Shown: piece after piece, positions 31,352 through 41,774 of the stretch
How positions within the stretch are numbered: the first letter of the stretch is position 1
Layout: every line of letters starts with the position of its first letter
Assembly: GCA_023138835.1 (NCBI GenBank)
Contig: JAGLOP010000001.1
Location: 124,001 to 188,000, forward strand
Direction of reading: 5' to 3'
Length of the DNA: 64,000 nt
DNA from: Arcobacteraceae bacterium
GTDB taxonomy: Bacteria > Campylobacterota > Campylobacteria > Campylobacterales > Arcobacteraceae
Made by a program: the position numbers and the translations under genes
Notes under the pieces: model-generated
The model's database searches: none
What the model was told of the DNA's origin: nothing
What the model saw: only the letters and a program-made list of their open reading frames with translations

Positions 31352-32821
31352 ATGGCAAGACTAATTGTTTTAGGTGGTGGAGTTTCAGGACACACTGCGG
31401 CTACTTTTGCAGCTGAGTGGCTTGGAAATTCACATGAAGTAGTAGTTGTAACTCCAAATGCAAAATGGAATTGGATTCCATCAAATATTTGGGTTGGTGT
31501 CGGAGAGATGAATAAAGAGGATGTTACTTTTGATTTGGCTCCAGTTTATAAAAAAGCCGGCATTACGTACAAGCAGGCTAAAGCTGTATCTATTCATCCA
31601 AAGGGAAAAGAAGGTAGTGATAAAGAATTTGTAACAATTGAATTTACTGATAAAAATCATGATGGTCAAACAGAAGAATTAGAATATGATTATTTAATCA
31701 ATGCAACAGGACCAAAACTTAACTTTGGTGCAACTCCAGGTCTTGGTGTTGGTAGTAACTTAGGTGAGCATACTGTTTCAGTTTGTACTGCTGACCATGC
31801 GGTACATGCAAATCATGAATTTAAAAAATGTATTGAGAAAATGAAAAATGGCGAGCGACAAAAATTCTTGATTGGTACCGGTCATGGTATGTGTACTTGT
31901 CAAGGTGCTGCATTTGAGTATATCTTTAATATTGAACATGAATTAAGTAAATCTGGTGTTCGTAATATGGCTGATATTAAGTGGATATCTAACGAATCAT
32001 TCTTAGGTGACTTTGGTGTTGGTGGACTTCATATGAAAAGTATGGGATTTGCAGTTAGTTCTAAAATATTTGCAGAATCATTATTTACAGAGCGAGGAAT
32101 TCCATGGATAATCGGTGCTCATGTAAATAAAGTTGAAGAAGGTAAAGTACATTACGAACTTCTTGATGGTTCAATGGGTGAAGAAGAATTTGATTTTTCT
32201 ATGTTAATTCCTCCATTCGCAGGAGTTGGATTAAAAGCTTATGATAAAAACGGTTCTGATATTACAGATACTATTTTTGCTCCAAATGGATTTATGAAAG
32301 TAGATGCAAACTATGGTGCTGGTGCTTATGAAAATTGGAAAGCTTCTGATTGGCCAAAAACTTATCAAAATCCAACTTACTCAAATATGTTTGCTTGTGG
32401 AATTGCATTCGCTCCTCCTCATCCAATTTCTAAACCAATGAAATCACCAGCTGGAACTCCAATTGGACCAACTCCTCCTCGTACAGGTATGCCTTCAGGT
32501 ATTATCGGTAAAGCTGTTGCAAGAAGTATTTGTGATAGAATTTTAAAAGGCGAAGATTCTCCATTAAAAGAGGCTTCTATGGCTAATATGGGTGCTGCTT
32601 GTGTTGCATCTGCCGGTAAAGGTATCTTTAATGGAACAGCTGCTGCGATGACAATTTATCCTGTTGTTCCTGATTTTGAAAAATACCCGGGAACTGGTCG
32701 TGATACAGATTATACATTTGGTGAAATTGGACTTGCTGGTCACTGGATTAAACATATCCTTCATCACTTATTTATTTGGAAAGCTAAGTTAAAAACTGGC
32801 TGGACAATGATTCCAGAATAG
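31352..32821 (+). CDS. FAD-dependent oxidoreductase, sulfide:quinone oxidoreductase-like
   Basis: LIVLGGGVSGHTAATFAAEWL dinucleotide-binding motif; GTGHGMCTCQGAAFEY; C-terminal amphipathic region. Confidence 0.8.
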   Translation: MARLIVLGGGVSGHTAATFAAEWLGNSHEVVVVTPNAKWNWIPSNIWVGVGEMNKEDVTFDLAPVYKKAGITYKQAKAVSIHPKGKEGSDKEFVTIEFTDKNHDGQTEELEYDYLINATGPKLNFGATPGLGVGSNLGEHTVSVCTADHAVHANHEFKKCIEKMKNGERQKFLIGTGHGMCTCQGAAFEYIFNIEHELSKSGVRNMADIKWISNESFLGDFGVGGLHMKSMGFAVSSKIFAESLFTERGIPWIIGAHVNKVEEGKVHYELLDGSMGEEEFDFSMLIPPFAGVGLKAYDKNGSDITDTIFAPNGFMKVDANYGAGAYENWKASDWPKTYQNPTYSNMFACGIAFAPPHPISKPMKSPAGTPIGPTPPRTGMPSGIIGKAVARSICDRILKGEDSPLKEASMANMGAACVASAGKGIFNGTAAAMTIYPVVPDFEKYPGTGRDTDYTFGEIGLAGHWIKHILHHLFIWKAKLKTGWTMIPE

Positions 32822-32845
32822 AAAATAAATTATAAGGAAAATAAA

Positions 32846-33010
32846 ATGGCATTAGAAGAAGAAAAACATATTAAAGCGTATAGTCAAAACTTTACAACAA
32901 TGACACCAGGTTCATTTCAAAAGAAATTAAGAACTAATGTAATTTGGCAATTTATAAGATTTGTTATTATAAATTTAAAAATGTTAGTGGTAGTTAGTAA
33001 AAGTCACTAA
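32846..33010 (+). CDS. Small protein of 54 aa downstream of the SQR-like gene (absent from ORF track)
   Basis: MALEEEKHIKAYSQNFTTMTPGSFQKKLRTNVIWQFIRFVIINLKMLVVVSKSH*; RBS AAGGAAA just upstream; terminator follows. Confidence 0.75.
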   Translation: MALEEEKHIKAYSQNFTTMTPGSFQKKLRTNVIWQFIRFVIINLKMLVVVSKSH

Positions 33011-33020
33011 ACTTACATTG

Positions 33021-33049
33021 TTAAGACTCTAGTGTTTCTAGAGTCTTAA
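33021..33049 (+). terminator. Rho-independent terminator-like hairpin
   Basis: TTAAGACTCTAG-tgttt-CTAGAGTCTTAA, 12-bp perfect stem. Confidence 0.75.
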
Positions 33050-33095
33050 TCTTTCAAATAAAACTCTCATCCTCTTTTTTTAAAGGTAATATATA

Positions 33096-33932
33096 ATGGT
33101 TAAAGAAATAATTACATATCCTACACCGCCAAGTGTTGAATATGCAACAGATGTACGAATATTTAATGAAGATTTATTTTCTTTAATTGAAGATTTAAAA
33201 GATACTATAAATGATGCAATCCCGCAGGTACGAGGACAAAATAATTGTAAAGGGCTTGCTGCTTATCAAATAGGAAATTATTTTAATGTAGTAGTAATTA
33301 AAAAAGAGGATGGAAGTTTTTTAGAGCTAATCAATCCAAGAATAATTAATACAAATGGTAAAATAACAACAGAAGAAACAACAGCATATTTCCCAGGTCT
33401 TAGTGCAAAAGTAGAGAGATATGATAATATTAGTTTAGTTTATCAAGATAAAGATGCATCTGACCATTCTTTAAAGGCGAGTGGAGAGTTGTCAGTTTTA
33501 CTTCAAAGAAAAATCGATTATACATTTGGTGCTACTTTTTTAATGAAACTCTCAAAAGATGAAAAAGAACTCTTTGACAAAAAATTAGAATATGGTTCAA
33601 ATATATCAATTCCAGAGAGTTGCGCTATAGTTTCATATAAAGATTACATACTAAAATTTGCTAATATTTTAACGACTGTTATTGCTTTTTTGTTAGTGAT
33701 ATCATTTTTTATAAGTGAAAATGAAACCTTATCTACAATTTGGAATTACCAAAAGAATATATCCTATAGTATATTGATAGTTAGTATTATTTATTTCTTT
33801 TATGCCCAATATGAAGGTAAGCAGTACTCATCTTGTACAAGTTGTCAGATTGGAAATATTATAGGCAGCATCGCTATTTTATTGATTAAATTAACGTTGG
33901 TAATGCTATTATCATATTTTTTAGTGATTTAA
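33096..33932 (+). CDS. Membrane protein with degenerate peptide-deformylase-like domain
   Basis: CKGLAAYQIGNYFNVVVI, FPGLSAKVERYDNISLVYQD, LLQRKIDYTFGATF align with the three PDF motifs but lack catalytic residues; C-terminal TM helices. Confidence 0.75.
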   Translation: MVKEIITYPTPPSVEYATDVRIFNEDLFSLIEDLKDTINDAIPQVRGQNNCKGLAAYQIGNYFNVVVIKKEDGSFLELINPRIINTNGKITTEETTAYFPGLSAKVERYDNISLVYQDKDASDHSLKASGELSVLLQRKIDYTFGATFLMKLSKDEKELFDKKLEYGSNISIPESCAIVSYKDYILKFANILTTVIAFLLVISFFISENETLSTIWNYQKNISYSILIVSIIYFFYAQYEGKQYSSCTSCQIGNIIGSIAILLIKLTLVMLLSYFLVI

Positions 33933-34027
33933 GAAGTATTATTAAGCAAACTTAAATCAAAGTTTAATTATAATCCACATTCCAAACTGAAATATGTTTG
34001 AGACTATATACCAATCAGGAGGCTATT

Positions 34028-34300
34028 ATGGCTTTAGATCAGGACGTAAAACAAGCAATTATTGCTGAACATCAAAGAAGCGAAAAAGACACAGGTTCAA
34101 GCGAAGTACAAATCGCTGTATTAACAAAACAAATCAGTACATTAACTGAGCATTTAAAAGTAAATCATAAAGATCACTCTTCAAGATTAGGTCTTTTAAA
34201 AATGGTAGGTAAAAGAAAAAGACTTCTTAAATACCTTAAGAAAACAGATTATACTAAATTTGGTGAACTAGTTGCACAATTAGGAATCAGAGCTAAATAA
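34028..34300 (+). CDS. rpsO: 30S ribosomal protein S15 (start at internal ATG of the listed ORF)
   Basis: [47 protein letters not shown] aggagg upstream of 34028. Confidence 0.97.
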   Translation: MALDQDVKQAIIAEHQRSEKDTGSSEVQIAVLTKQISTLTEHLKVNHKDHSSRLGLLKMVGKRKRLLKYLKKTDYTKFGELVAQLGIRAK

Positions 34301-34317
34301 TTTTAGTTTTATCGATT

Positions 34318-34356
34318 AAAAAAGGTAGTAGATTTTAAATCTACTACCTTTTTTTA
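34318..34356. terminator. Bidirectional terminator between rpsO and a convergent ORF
   Basis: AAAAAAGGTAGTAGATtttaaATCTACTACCTTTTTT. Confidence 0.85.
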
Positions 34357-34375
34357 TGTCAATAATAATTTGACT

Positions 34376-34954
34376 TTAAACATATACCTCTATATGTTTA
34401 TAATTATCATATTTGCTCAATATATCCTTCAACGAATCCATTACTAGGTTATTTGTATTCACTTTTGAGTTAGCGCTGCCATCTTTGAATTGTGACATTA
34501 TATCTTTAACTTCATCCTTAGCCTCAGTGGTTAAATTTGAATATTTACTAGTATAATCCTCTACCGCTTCTGAAGCCGTTTTTTCACCATTATTTGTATC
34601 AGAATCAAGAATTCCTGATAAAAGTTCTTCAAAAAGACTTATCTCTTCACTATCATTTTTTCCCGGTAAAGGAGGCGGCATACCATGAACACCATGGTTA
34701 GAACTTAAATTCCTAATTTCATCAGCATCAAAACCAGATGTTTCAATAGTTTCTCTTAAATCTCGACTGGGTCGTATCCCCATATCTTTAAAACTGTCAC
34801 TAATCTCTTGAGCATCACTCTGACTAAGTGAACTTGCATCATATTTAGCTAATACACTTTCAATTGCACTTTTCTGTTCTGTTGATACTACATGCCTCGT
34901 GCTACCCGCCTGTGTGTAATTAACACCTACATTTGAACTAACTGAATTTATCAT
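34376..34954 (-). CDS. Hypothetical protein
   Basis: Intact 192-aa ORF, no domain recognised. Confidence 0.6.
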   Translation of the reverse strand: MINSVSSNVGVNYTQAGSTRHVVSTEQKSAIESVLAKYDASSLSQSDAQEISDSFKDMGIRPSRDLRETIETSGFDADEIRNLSSNHGVHGMPPPLPGKNDSEEISLFEELLSGILDSDTNNGEKTASEAVEDYTSKYSNLTTEAKDEVKDIMSQFKDGSANSKVNTNNLVMDSLKDILSKYDNYKHIEVYV

Positions 34955-35108
34955 TTTGACCTTAACCTTATACTAATATCACTTATACAATTAGTATAAC
35001 TAATATATTATTAAATTAAGATAATTACACTTATACAGAAGTATACATATATTATTTGTTTTTTAATGGTATTTTCTCTGGTTTCTAAATCCCTTATATA
35101 AAGGGCTA

Positions 35109-36311
35109 TTAAGATAATGGAAGTGTAATGATAAATTCTGCACCTGTATATTTTTGATTGTCATAATTATAACTTACATTATGAGCTTCAATCGTTCCAT
35201 TCATACCATTCACTATTAAATTATATGTCATATGAAGTCCAAGTCCTGTACCTTGTGACTGATGCTTTGTTGTAAAATATGGTTCAAATATTTTAGGTAA
35301 AATATCTTTTGGTATTCCACCTGCATTATCTTTAATTTTTATAACAACATTTTGTCCTCGTTCCTGCGAAGTTTCACTATTTTTTACACTACTTGATATG
35401 AACATCAATCTATTGTCTTCAAGATTTCCTATTAAAGCATCTTTTGCATTATTAAATATATTTATCATACATTGTGTAAGTTCATTTTCATAGCCATCTA
35501 CCTCTATATTTTCATCTATAGTAAGTATCATATTTATATGATTGCTTTTTATTGTTCCTTCAACCAAATGATAAAAACTATCTATTTCATGTGTTAATTT
35601 AAATATTGTCTTTAATCTATCACCTTTGATAAAATTTCTAAAATCATCTATTGTTTTTGATAAATATTGTGCATTCTTATTTATTGCTTCACAAGATTTA
35701 TCAAATTCTTTATCATTAAGGTGTCCATATTCTTTTTGAAGTTGCATACCTGTAGCCGCAGTTGATATGACTGATAACGGTTGTCTCCATTGATGAGCGA
35801 TATTACCTATCATCTCTCCCATTGAAACATGTGAAGCTTGAGTTTGTAATAATTGATATTGTTCTTCAAGTTTTATTTGAATCATTTTTAATTCCGTTAT
35901 ATCTCGACCAGAACCCACTGTTCCTATAATATTTCCATCTTTATCATAAAACGGGGCTTTATTAACTTCTAAGTATAATAATTTACCTTTAACATTTCCA
36001 TATTCTTCAAACTTCATTGGCATATTATTAGCAATTACTACATGGTCACTATTAGAACATACTTCTCCAAAAGTATGCCAGTCTGGCTTATCTTTATGTG
36101 CTTCCCTTTCTCTAAGAGCAAAAAAGATATCACCTTTTCCAATAGGTTCTTCTATATCTTTTGCCATAAGTAATCCATCACAAATGGCTTTGTTAGCATA
36201 GATATATTTACCTTCTAAATCTTTAATCCAAAGCATATCCGGTAAATTCTGCGTTAATAATTTTAATAATTGAGAGTCACACTCTTTAATATCTGAAATG
36301 TTAAATGGCAT
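35109..36311 (-). CDS. PAS-domain sensor histidine kinase (HQWRQPL type)
   Basis: PAS/PAC region GTVGSGRDITELK; GNIAHQWRQPLSVIS; GTGLGLHMTYNLI. Confidence 0.92.
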   Translation of the reverse strand: MPFNISDIKECDSQLLKLLTQNLPDMLWIKDLEGKYIYANKAICDGLLMAKDIEEPIGKGDIFFALREREAHKDKPDWHTFGEVCSNSDHVVIANNMPMKFEEYGNVKGKLLYLEVNKAPFYDKDGNIIGTVGSGRDITELKMIQIKLEEQYQLLQTQASHVSMGEMIGNIAHQWRQPLSVISTAATGMQLQKEYGHLNDKEFDKSCEAINKNAQYLSKTIDDFRNFIKGDRLKTIFKLTHEIDSFYHLVEGTIKSNHINMILTIDENIEVDGYENELTQCMINIFNNAKDALIGNLEDNRLMFISSSVKNSETSQERGQNVVIKIKDNAGGIPKDILPKIFEPYFTTKHQSQGTGLGLHMTYNLIVNGMNGTIEAHNVSYNYDNQKYTGAEFIITLPLS

Positions 36312-36442
36312 AATAATCCTACATATATTTTTTATAACTGTTTAGGCAGTCTATTTGCAAGTGTGGATTACGCTTTGCTTCATGACAGTCATCTTTGTTT
36401 TTATTTGTGTATTGTAGCATAAATATTTTATGATACATCTTA

Positions 36443-36862
36443 TCAACATGGGCTTAATGATTCTCTAATATAACTACTAATTAATACTTTAATTGTATCG
36501 TTATCTTTTTCTTTTATTGTAAAATGTGCTTCCATTGAAGAGATAGAAATATCACCACTTAATACTTTATCTTCTTCATTTACAAAAAGAGATATACCAG
36601 AACCACTAATTCCACCAATAGACAGCTTAAGTACATTGTTACTTAATTTTTTTAAATATCTAGAACCTCTTGAAAAGCCAATATAAATCTTTGCCTTAGG
36701 GATTTTATTTAAATAATTTTTATTACTCTCATTAGAACAAATTACTTTATATGTATAATCTTCAATAAGTTTTAAAATAGATTTATCTATTAACTTATGT
36801 TGTTCTATGGATCCAGAATTAGGATTTCCTTTTATATAAACAATATCACAACAACCACCCAT
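36443..36862 (-). CDS. Hypothetical protein
   Basis: Intact ORF; no recognised family. Confidence 0.55.
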   Translation of the reverse strand: MGGCCDIVYIKGNPNSGSIEQHKLIDKSILKLIEDYTYKVICSNESNKNYLNKIPKAKIYIGFSRGSRYLKKLSNNVLKLSIGGISGSGISLFVNEEDKVLSGDISISSMEAHFTIKEKDNDTIKVLISSYIRESLSPC

Positions 36863-36878
36863 AAACTACAAAACCAAT

Positions 36879-38123
36879 TTACATATACTTCTGCAATACA
36901 GCGGGGATATTAATACTACCATCAACATTTTGATGATTTTCTATAATAGCTACTAAAGTTCTACCAACAGCAAGTGATGAACCGTTTAGAGTATGAGCCA
37001 ACATATTCTTTTTTCCATCTTTATATCTGATTTTTGCTCGTCTAGCTTGAAATTCTTTTGTATTTGAAATTGAACTTATTTCTCTGTATTTTCCCTGACC
37101 TGGCAGCCAAACTTCTAAGTCAATAGTAGTTGCGGCACTAAATCCTAAATCACCTGTACAAAGTTGAACTTTTTTATGCGGTAATTTTAATGATGTCAAT
37201 AAATCACTTGCACAATCTACCATTTTTTCAAATACTTCTGCTGACTGCTCTTGTTTGGTAATAGCCACCATTTCAACTTTATCAAACTGATGTTGTCTGA
37301 TTATTCCTCTAGTATCTCTTCCTGCGCTTCCTGCTTCTTTTCTAAAACAAGGAGTGTAAGATGTAAGAAGCATTGGCAATTCTTTTTCATCTATAATTTC
37401 ATCATTAAATAAATTTGTAAGAGATACTTCTGCTGTGGGGATTAAATATAAATCTTCCCCCTCAATCTTAAACAGATCATCTTCAAATTTTGGAAGTTGA
37501 CCGGTACCTCTTAAAGCATTTGAATTTGCCATAAACGGAACATACCACTCTTCAAATCCTCGCTCTCTATTAAAGTCTAAAAAGTAGTTAATCAAAGCTC
37601 GCTCAAGTCTAGCCCCAATTCCTTTTAAAGCTGCAAATCTGCTTTTAGCAATCTTTACACCTCTTTCAAAATCAATTATTCCAGTACTCTCTCCTATATC
37701 CCAATGCTCTTTAGGTGTAAAATTAAATTCTCTAGGAGTTCCGATTTGCTCTACTACTACGTTGTCTTCTTCTCCGTCACCCAATGGAACTTCATCATCA
37801 GGCATATTTGGAATACCCATAGCAATGGCATTTAATTCTTCTTCTAAAACTCTTACCTCATCTTCATAGCTAGCCTTAGTTTTCTTTAAATCATCTATTT
37901 GAGATTTTAATACAGCTATATCTTTGCCCTCTTTTTTATAAGCACCAAATTGAGATGATAAAGCATTTTGTTCAGCTTGTAAACTTTCCATATCTTGCCG
38001 TTTTGCTTTTGCAGTTTCACTTTTATGTTTCAAATCATCTAAAATTGCGTCGTCAACACCTTTTCTTAAAAGTGCAGAAGAAACTGCATTAAAATCTTTT
38101 TGTAGTAATTTAATATCTATCAT
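36879..38123 (-). CDS. serS: Seryl-tRNA synthetase
   Basis: N-terminal coiled coil, [44 protein letters not shown]. Confidence 0.97.
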   Translation of the reverse strand: MIDIKLLQKDFNAVSSALLRKGVDDAILDDLKHKSETAKAKRQDMESLQAEQNALSSQFGAYKKEGKDIAVLKSQIDDLKKTKASYEDEVRVLEEELNAIAMGIPNMPDDEVPLGDGEEDNVVVEQIGTPREFNFTPKEHWDIGESTGIIDFERGVKIAKSRFAALKGIGARLERALINYFLDFNRERGFEEWYVPFMANSNALRGTGQLPKFEDDLFKIEGEDLYLIPTAEVSLTNLFNDEIIDEKELPMLLTSYTPCFRKEAGSAGRDTRGIIRQHQFDKVEMVAITKQEQSAEVFEKMVDCASDLLTSLKLPHKKVQLCTGDLGFSAATTIDLEVWLPGQGKYREISSISNTKEFQARRAKIRYKDGKKNMLAHTLNGSSLAVGRTLVAIIENHQNVDGSINIPAVLQKYM

Positions 38124-38735
38124 TTAGTTTTTATCCTTATTGTCTTCTAAAGTTTTTTTAATTATAGAAGTTATCTCTTCTTTTTTCACAAAATCTGCAC
38201 CCATACTAATAATAAACTGACTGGCTTGAGCAACTGTATATGATGTTTTTTTCACTTTAGTTTCATCAATTATGATTGTATATCCACTTGTCGGGTTTGG
38301 ACTGGTCGGTACAAATAAAACTAAAACCCCATCATGTTTATTTAAAACATAAGCAGGTACCCAAGTATCACTTTTTGGATATTCTACAAGTACTACTTCT
38401 TTTTTATTGTCCTTATTATCAGGGGTAAATAAAGCTGTTATTTTTTTTATCACAGAATAAATTGAACCCAATGCCGGAACTTTTGCCAGGGCTTTATCAA
38501 TAGTTGAAATCAAAAATGATTTACCTGCTTTTTCAATTGATGAACCAACTGCAGCTAATAAAGTAAGTGTAAAAATAAAAATACCAATAGTAAACAAACT
38601 ATCATTTGTATAAGATGACACAAAATCAAATAACTCTACACTATAAGACTGTACCCAAAATACAAGCTGGAGAACAATAAAAAGTGGTATTAATGCCAAT
38701 GTTCCAATAAATATATATCTAAATAATTGTTTCAT
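38124..38735 (-). CDS. DUF502-family membrane protein
   Basis: PALGSIYSVIKKI...VLVEYPKSDTWVPAYV...VPTSPNPTSGYTIII. Confidence 0.85.
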   Translation of the reverse strand: MKQLFRYIFIGTLALIPLFIVLQLVFWVQSYSVELFDFVSSYTNDSLFTIGIFIFTLTLLAAVGSSIEKAGKSFLISTIDKALAKVPALGSIYSVIKKITALFTPDNKDNKKEVVLVEYPKSDTWVPAYVLNKHDGVLVLFVPTSPNPTSGYTIIIDETKVKKTSYTVAQASQFIISMGADFVKKEEITSIIKKTLEDNKDKN

Positions 38736-38836
38736 AGTATCCTCATCATTTTTTCGCTATTATATCCAAAAGTAGTTGAAGACGGTTTTAGCTTGCTAAA
38801 AACTTTCTTTAGAAAAAAACTCTAAAGGTAATAAAA

Positions 38837-39814
38837 GTGCGAATTTTATCAGGAATACAACCATCAGGAACAATCCATATAGGTAACTATTTTGGTATGA
38901 TTAAAAAAATGATTGAGAGTCAAGATGATGGCCAAGGAAATAGAGAGTTGTTTGCATTTATAGCATCATATCATGCCCTAACTTCTGTAAAAGATAAAGA
39001 GTTTTTACAAAAAAATATTTTTGAAGCTGCTGTTAATTTTTTAGCTCTTGGAATGGATCCGGAAAAATCAACATTTTGGGTACAAAGTGATGTACCGGAA
39101 GTTTTAGAATTATATTGGATTTTATCAAATCATACACCTATGGGACTACTTGAACGAGCGCACAGTTATAAAGATAAAACAGCAAAAGGGATTAATGCAA
39201 ATCATGGACTTTTTTCCTATCCTGTTTTGATGGCTGCTGATATTTTACTTTTTGACTCTAATATCGTACCAGTTGGAAAAGACCAAATTCAACATGTAGA
39301 GATGACAAGAGATATAGCTGCTACATTCAATCATACTTACGGAGATATTTTAACTATTCCTGAACACAAAATAGATACTGTTGTTCAAAGTGTTCCCGGT
39401 ACTGACGGTGCAAAGATGAGCAAAAGTTATGGAAACACTATAGATATGTTTGGAACTAAAAAAGGTATCAAAAAGCAAGTGATGAAAATAGTAACTGACA
39501 GTAAAGAACTTGAAGATATAAAAGAGTGGGACAGTTGTAATGTTTATACTTTATGTCAACTTTTTATGAGCGATGATGAGTTGGTTGAACTTCAAAAAAG
39601 ATATGCAACACCGGGTGAAGGGTATGGGCACTTTAAACTTACTCTACTTGATAAAATAAATGAACATTTTAGCCCCTTTGCCCAACGAAGAGAGCATTAT
39701 CTAAACAATCCAGATGAAGTAAAAGAGATATTAGCACATGGGGCTTCAAAAGCTCGAAAAATAGCTCAAGAAAAATTAAAAATTATTAGAGATGCTGTGG
39801 GGTTAAATTATTAA
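38837..39814 (+). CDS. trpS: Tryptophanyl-tRNA synthetase (GTG start)
   Basis: SGIQPSGTIHIGNYFG, GTDGAKMSKSYGNTI. Confidence 0.97.
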   Translation: MRILSGIQPSGTIHIGNYFGMIKKMIESQDDGQGNRELFAFIASYHALTSVKDKEFLQKNIFEAAVNFLALGMDPEKSTFWVQSDVPEVLELYWILSNHTPMGLLERAHSYKDKTAKGINANHGLFSYPVLMAADILLFDSNIVPVGKDQIQHVEMTRDIAATFNHTYGDILTIPEHKIDTVVQSVPGTDGAKMSKSYGNTIDMFGTKKGIKKQVMKIVTDSKELEDIKEWDSCNVYTLCQLFMSDDELVELQKRYATPGEGYGHFKLTLLDKINEHFSPFAQRREHYLNNPDEVKEILAHGASKARKIAQEKLKIIRDAVGLNY

Positions 39815-40965
39815 GATATTGGAAGTTCAATAAAAAATTGGGCTCCGGTATATTCTTTTCCCTCATATTCATAAGTTTCATTTTCAACTGTTATTTTTCC
39901 CTGCATACCCGTAACAACTAAATTATATGTCATATGCAGACCTAGTCCAGTTCCTTGACTTTGATGTTTTGTCGTAAAATAAGGTTCAAATACTTTTTTA
40001 ATTACATCATCAGGTATACCGCTGCCGCTATCTTTTATTTTAATAATTACACTTTGTCCCCGCTTCTGCGAAGTTCCACCATCTTCACAAAAAGCAGAAA
40101 TAAAAATATATCTATTTTCTTCATCTATATTATCCAAGACATCTTTGGCATTGTTAAATATATTTATAAAGCATTGTGTAAGTTCATTGGCATAACCATT
40201 GATCTTAATATCATCTGATACATCTACAACCATATTGATATTATGTTTTTTTATAGAACCTTCAACTAAATGTAAAAAGCTGTCTATATCTTCTTTTAAA
40301 CTAAAAACTTCTTTTACTCTGTCACCTTTTATAAAATTTCTGAAATCATCAATTGTTTTAGATAAATATTGAGCATTTTTATCTATCATAGAACAAGTTT
40401 CTTCAAATACTTCATCAGTAAGCAATCCATACTCTTTTTGCATTTGCAATCCTGTTGCACCTGTAGATATTACTGATAACGGCTGTCTCCACTGATGAGC
40501 AATATTTCCTATCATCTCACCCATAGATACCATTTTAGATGATTCAAACAATACTCTGTCTTTGTTTCTATTATCCTCAACTAATTTTATAAGTTTTGTA
40601 TATAAAGCAATTCTATTTATAAACTGATTTTCATCTATTGGCTTAGTTAAATAATCAACCGCACCTAATTTAAAACCTTTTTTAATCCATTCGTCAGATT
40701 TAAAAGCAGCAGTTAAAAATATCACCGGGATATCTGAAGTTTCTTTATTTGATTTTAGAAGCTGTGCTACTTCAAAACCATCCATATCCGGCATTTGAAT
40801 ATCTAAGATGATTAAATCTATTTTTTCATTTAAAGCAAATTCTAAAGCTTCACTTCCGCTGTTTGCCTGTATAATATTATAATTCTCATCAATCGTCTCA
40901 AGCAAAGCTTCAAGTGCAATAAGATTAGCTTTAATATCATCAACTATTAAAATATTTATCTGCAT
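39811..40965 (-). CDS. Receiver-histidine kinase fusion (HQWRQPL type)
   Basis: ILIVDDIKANL...DLIILDIQMPDMDGFE receiver; GNIAHQWRQPLSVIS; GTGLGLHMTYNLV. Confidence 0.92.
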   Translation of the reverse strand: MQINILIVDDIKANLIALEALLETIDENYNIIQANSGSEALEFALNEKIDLIILDIQMPDMDGFEVAQLLKSNKETSDIPVIFLTAAFKSDEWIKKGFKLGAVDYLTKPIDENQFINRIALYTKLIKLVEDNRNKDRVLFESSKMVSMGEMIGNIAHQWRQPLSVISTGATGLQMQKEYGLLTDEVFEETCSMIDKNAQYLSKTIDDFRNFIKGDRVKEVFSLKEDIDSFLHLVEGSIKKHNINMVVDVSDDIKINGYANELTQCFINIFNNAKDVLDNIDEENRYIFISAFCEDGGTSQKRGQSVIIKIKDSGSGIPDDVIKKVFEPYFTTKHQSQGTGLGLHMTYNLVVTGMQGKITVENETYEYEGKEYTGAQFFIELPIS

Positions 40966-41774
40966 TGTTTATGATACACCTTACTTTTTGGAATATATAA
41001 TTTAAAATTATCGTCGAACCCTTTAGGTAAATATTCATTTTTACCTAAAATCAAAAAACCATTACACACTAACGAATCATTAAATAAGTTCACAACCCGT
41101 TGTTTTAATTTATCATCAAAATATATTACAACATTCTTACAAACTATTAGCTGAAATTCATTCATAACTCCGTCCGTTGCTAGGTTATGATTGAAAAACA
41201 ATATATGCTCTTTTAGATATTTTTTTACCTTTTTATATTTACCTTGTTTGATAAAATAATTATGAAACTCCTTAGTTCCGCCGCTCTTTTTATAATTTCG
41301 ACTACTTTGTTCAAAATCATTTATTTCAAACAATCCATCTTTTGCATGAGCTAACACACGATTATTAAAATCTGTAGCATATATTTGACATTTATCTAAA
41401 ATACCTGCTTCATCCAAAAGCATACTTAAAGAATATGGTGACTCGCCGCTGCTGCATCCGGCACACCATATTTTTATATGGGAAAATGAATTTAGGTAAG
41501 GTACTACTTTCTCTCTAAAGAGTTTTAATTGTTCAGGTTCTCTGAAAAATTCAGTTACATTAATACTAAAATAATCAAACATCTCATCAAAATTATTTTT
41601 ATTATTCAAAACTAATTTACAATACTCATCAAAATCATCAATATTTAACTTTATACAATGTACCTCAATCCTTCTTTTTAAACTAGAATGATTATAGTGA
41701 ATAAAATCATAACCATAAGTCTGATACACAACTTTTAAAAATTCACTTAACTCTTTTTCTTTTATACTTACCAA
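40956..41774 (-). CDS. CheR-type methyltransferase
   Basis: VTEFFREPEQLKLF, IWCAGCSSGESPYSLSMLL, ILFFNHNLATD, CKNVVIYFD. Confidence 0.93.
   Translation of the reverse strand: MVSIKEKELSEFLKVVYQTYGYDFIHYNHSSLKRRIEVHCIKLNIDDFDEYCKLVLNNKNNFDEMFDYFSINVTEFFREPEQLKLFREKVVPYLNSFSHIKIWCAGCSSGESPYSLSMLLDEAGILDKCQIYATDFNNRVLAHAKDGLFEINDFEQSSRNYKKSGGTKEFHNYFIKQGKYKKVKKYLKEHILFFNHNLATDGVMNEFQLIVCKNVVIYFDDKLKQRVVNLFNDSLVCNGFLILGKNEYLPKGFDDNFKLYIPKSKVYHKQCR

Noticed and set aside
33998-34027. Listed upstream start of the rpsO ORF ([10 protein letters not shown])
   Set aside because: A clear SD (CAGGAGG) precedes the internal ATG at 34028, giving the normal S15 N-terminus.
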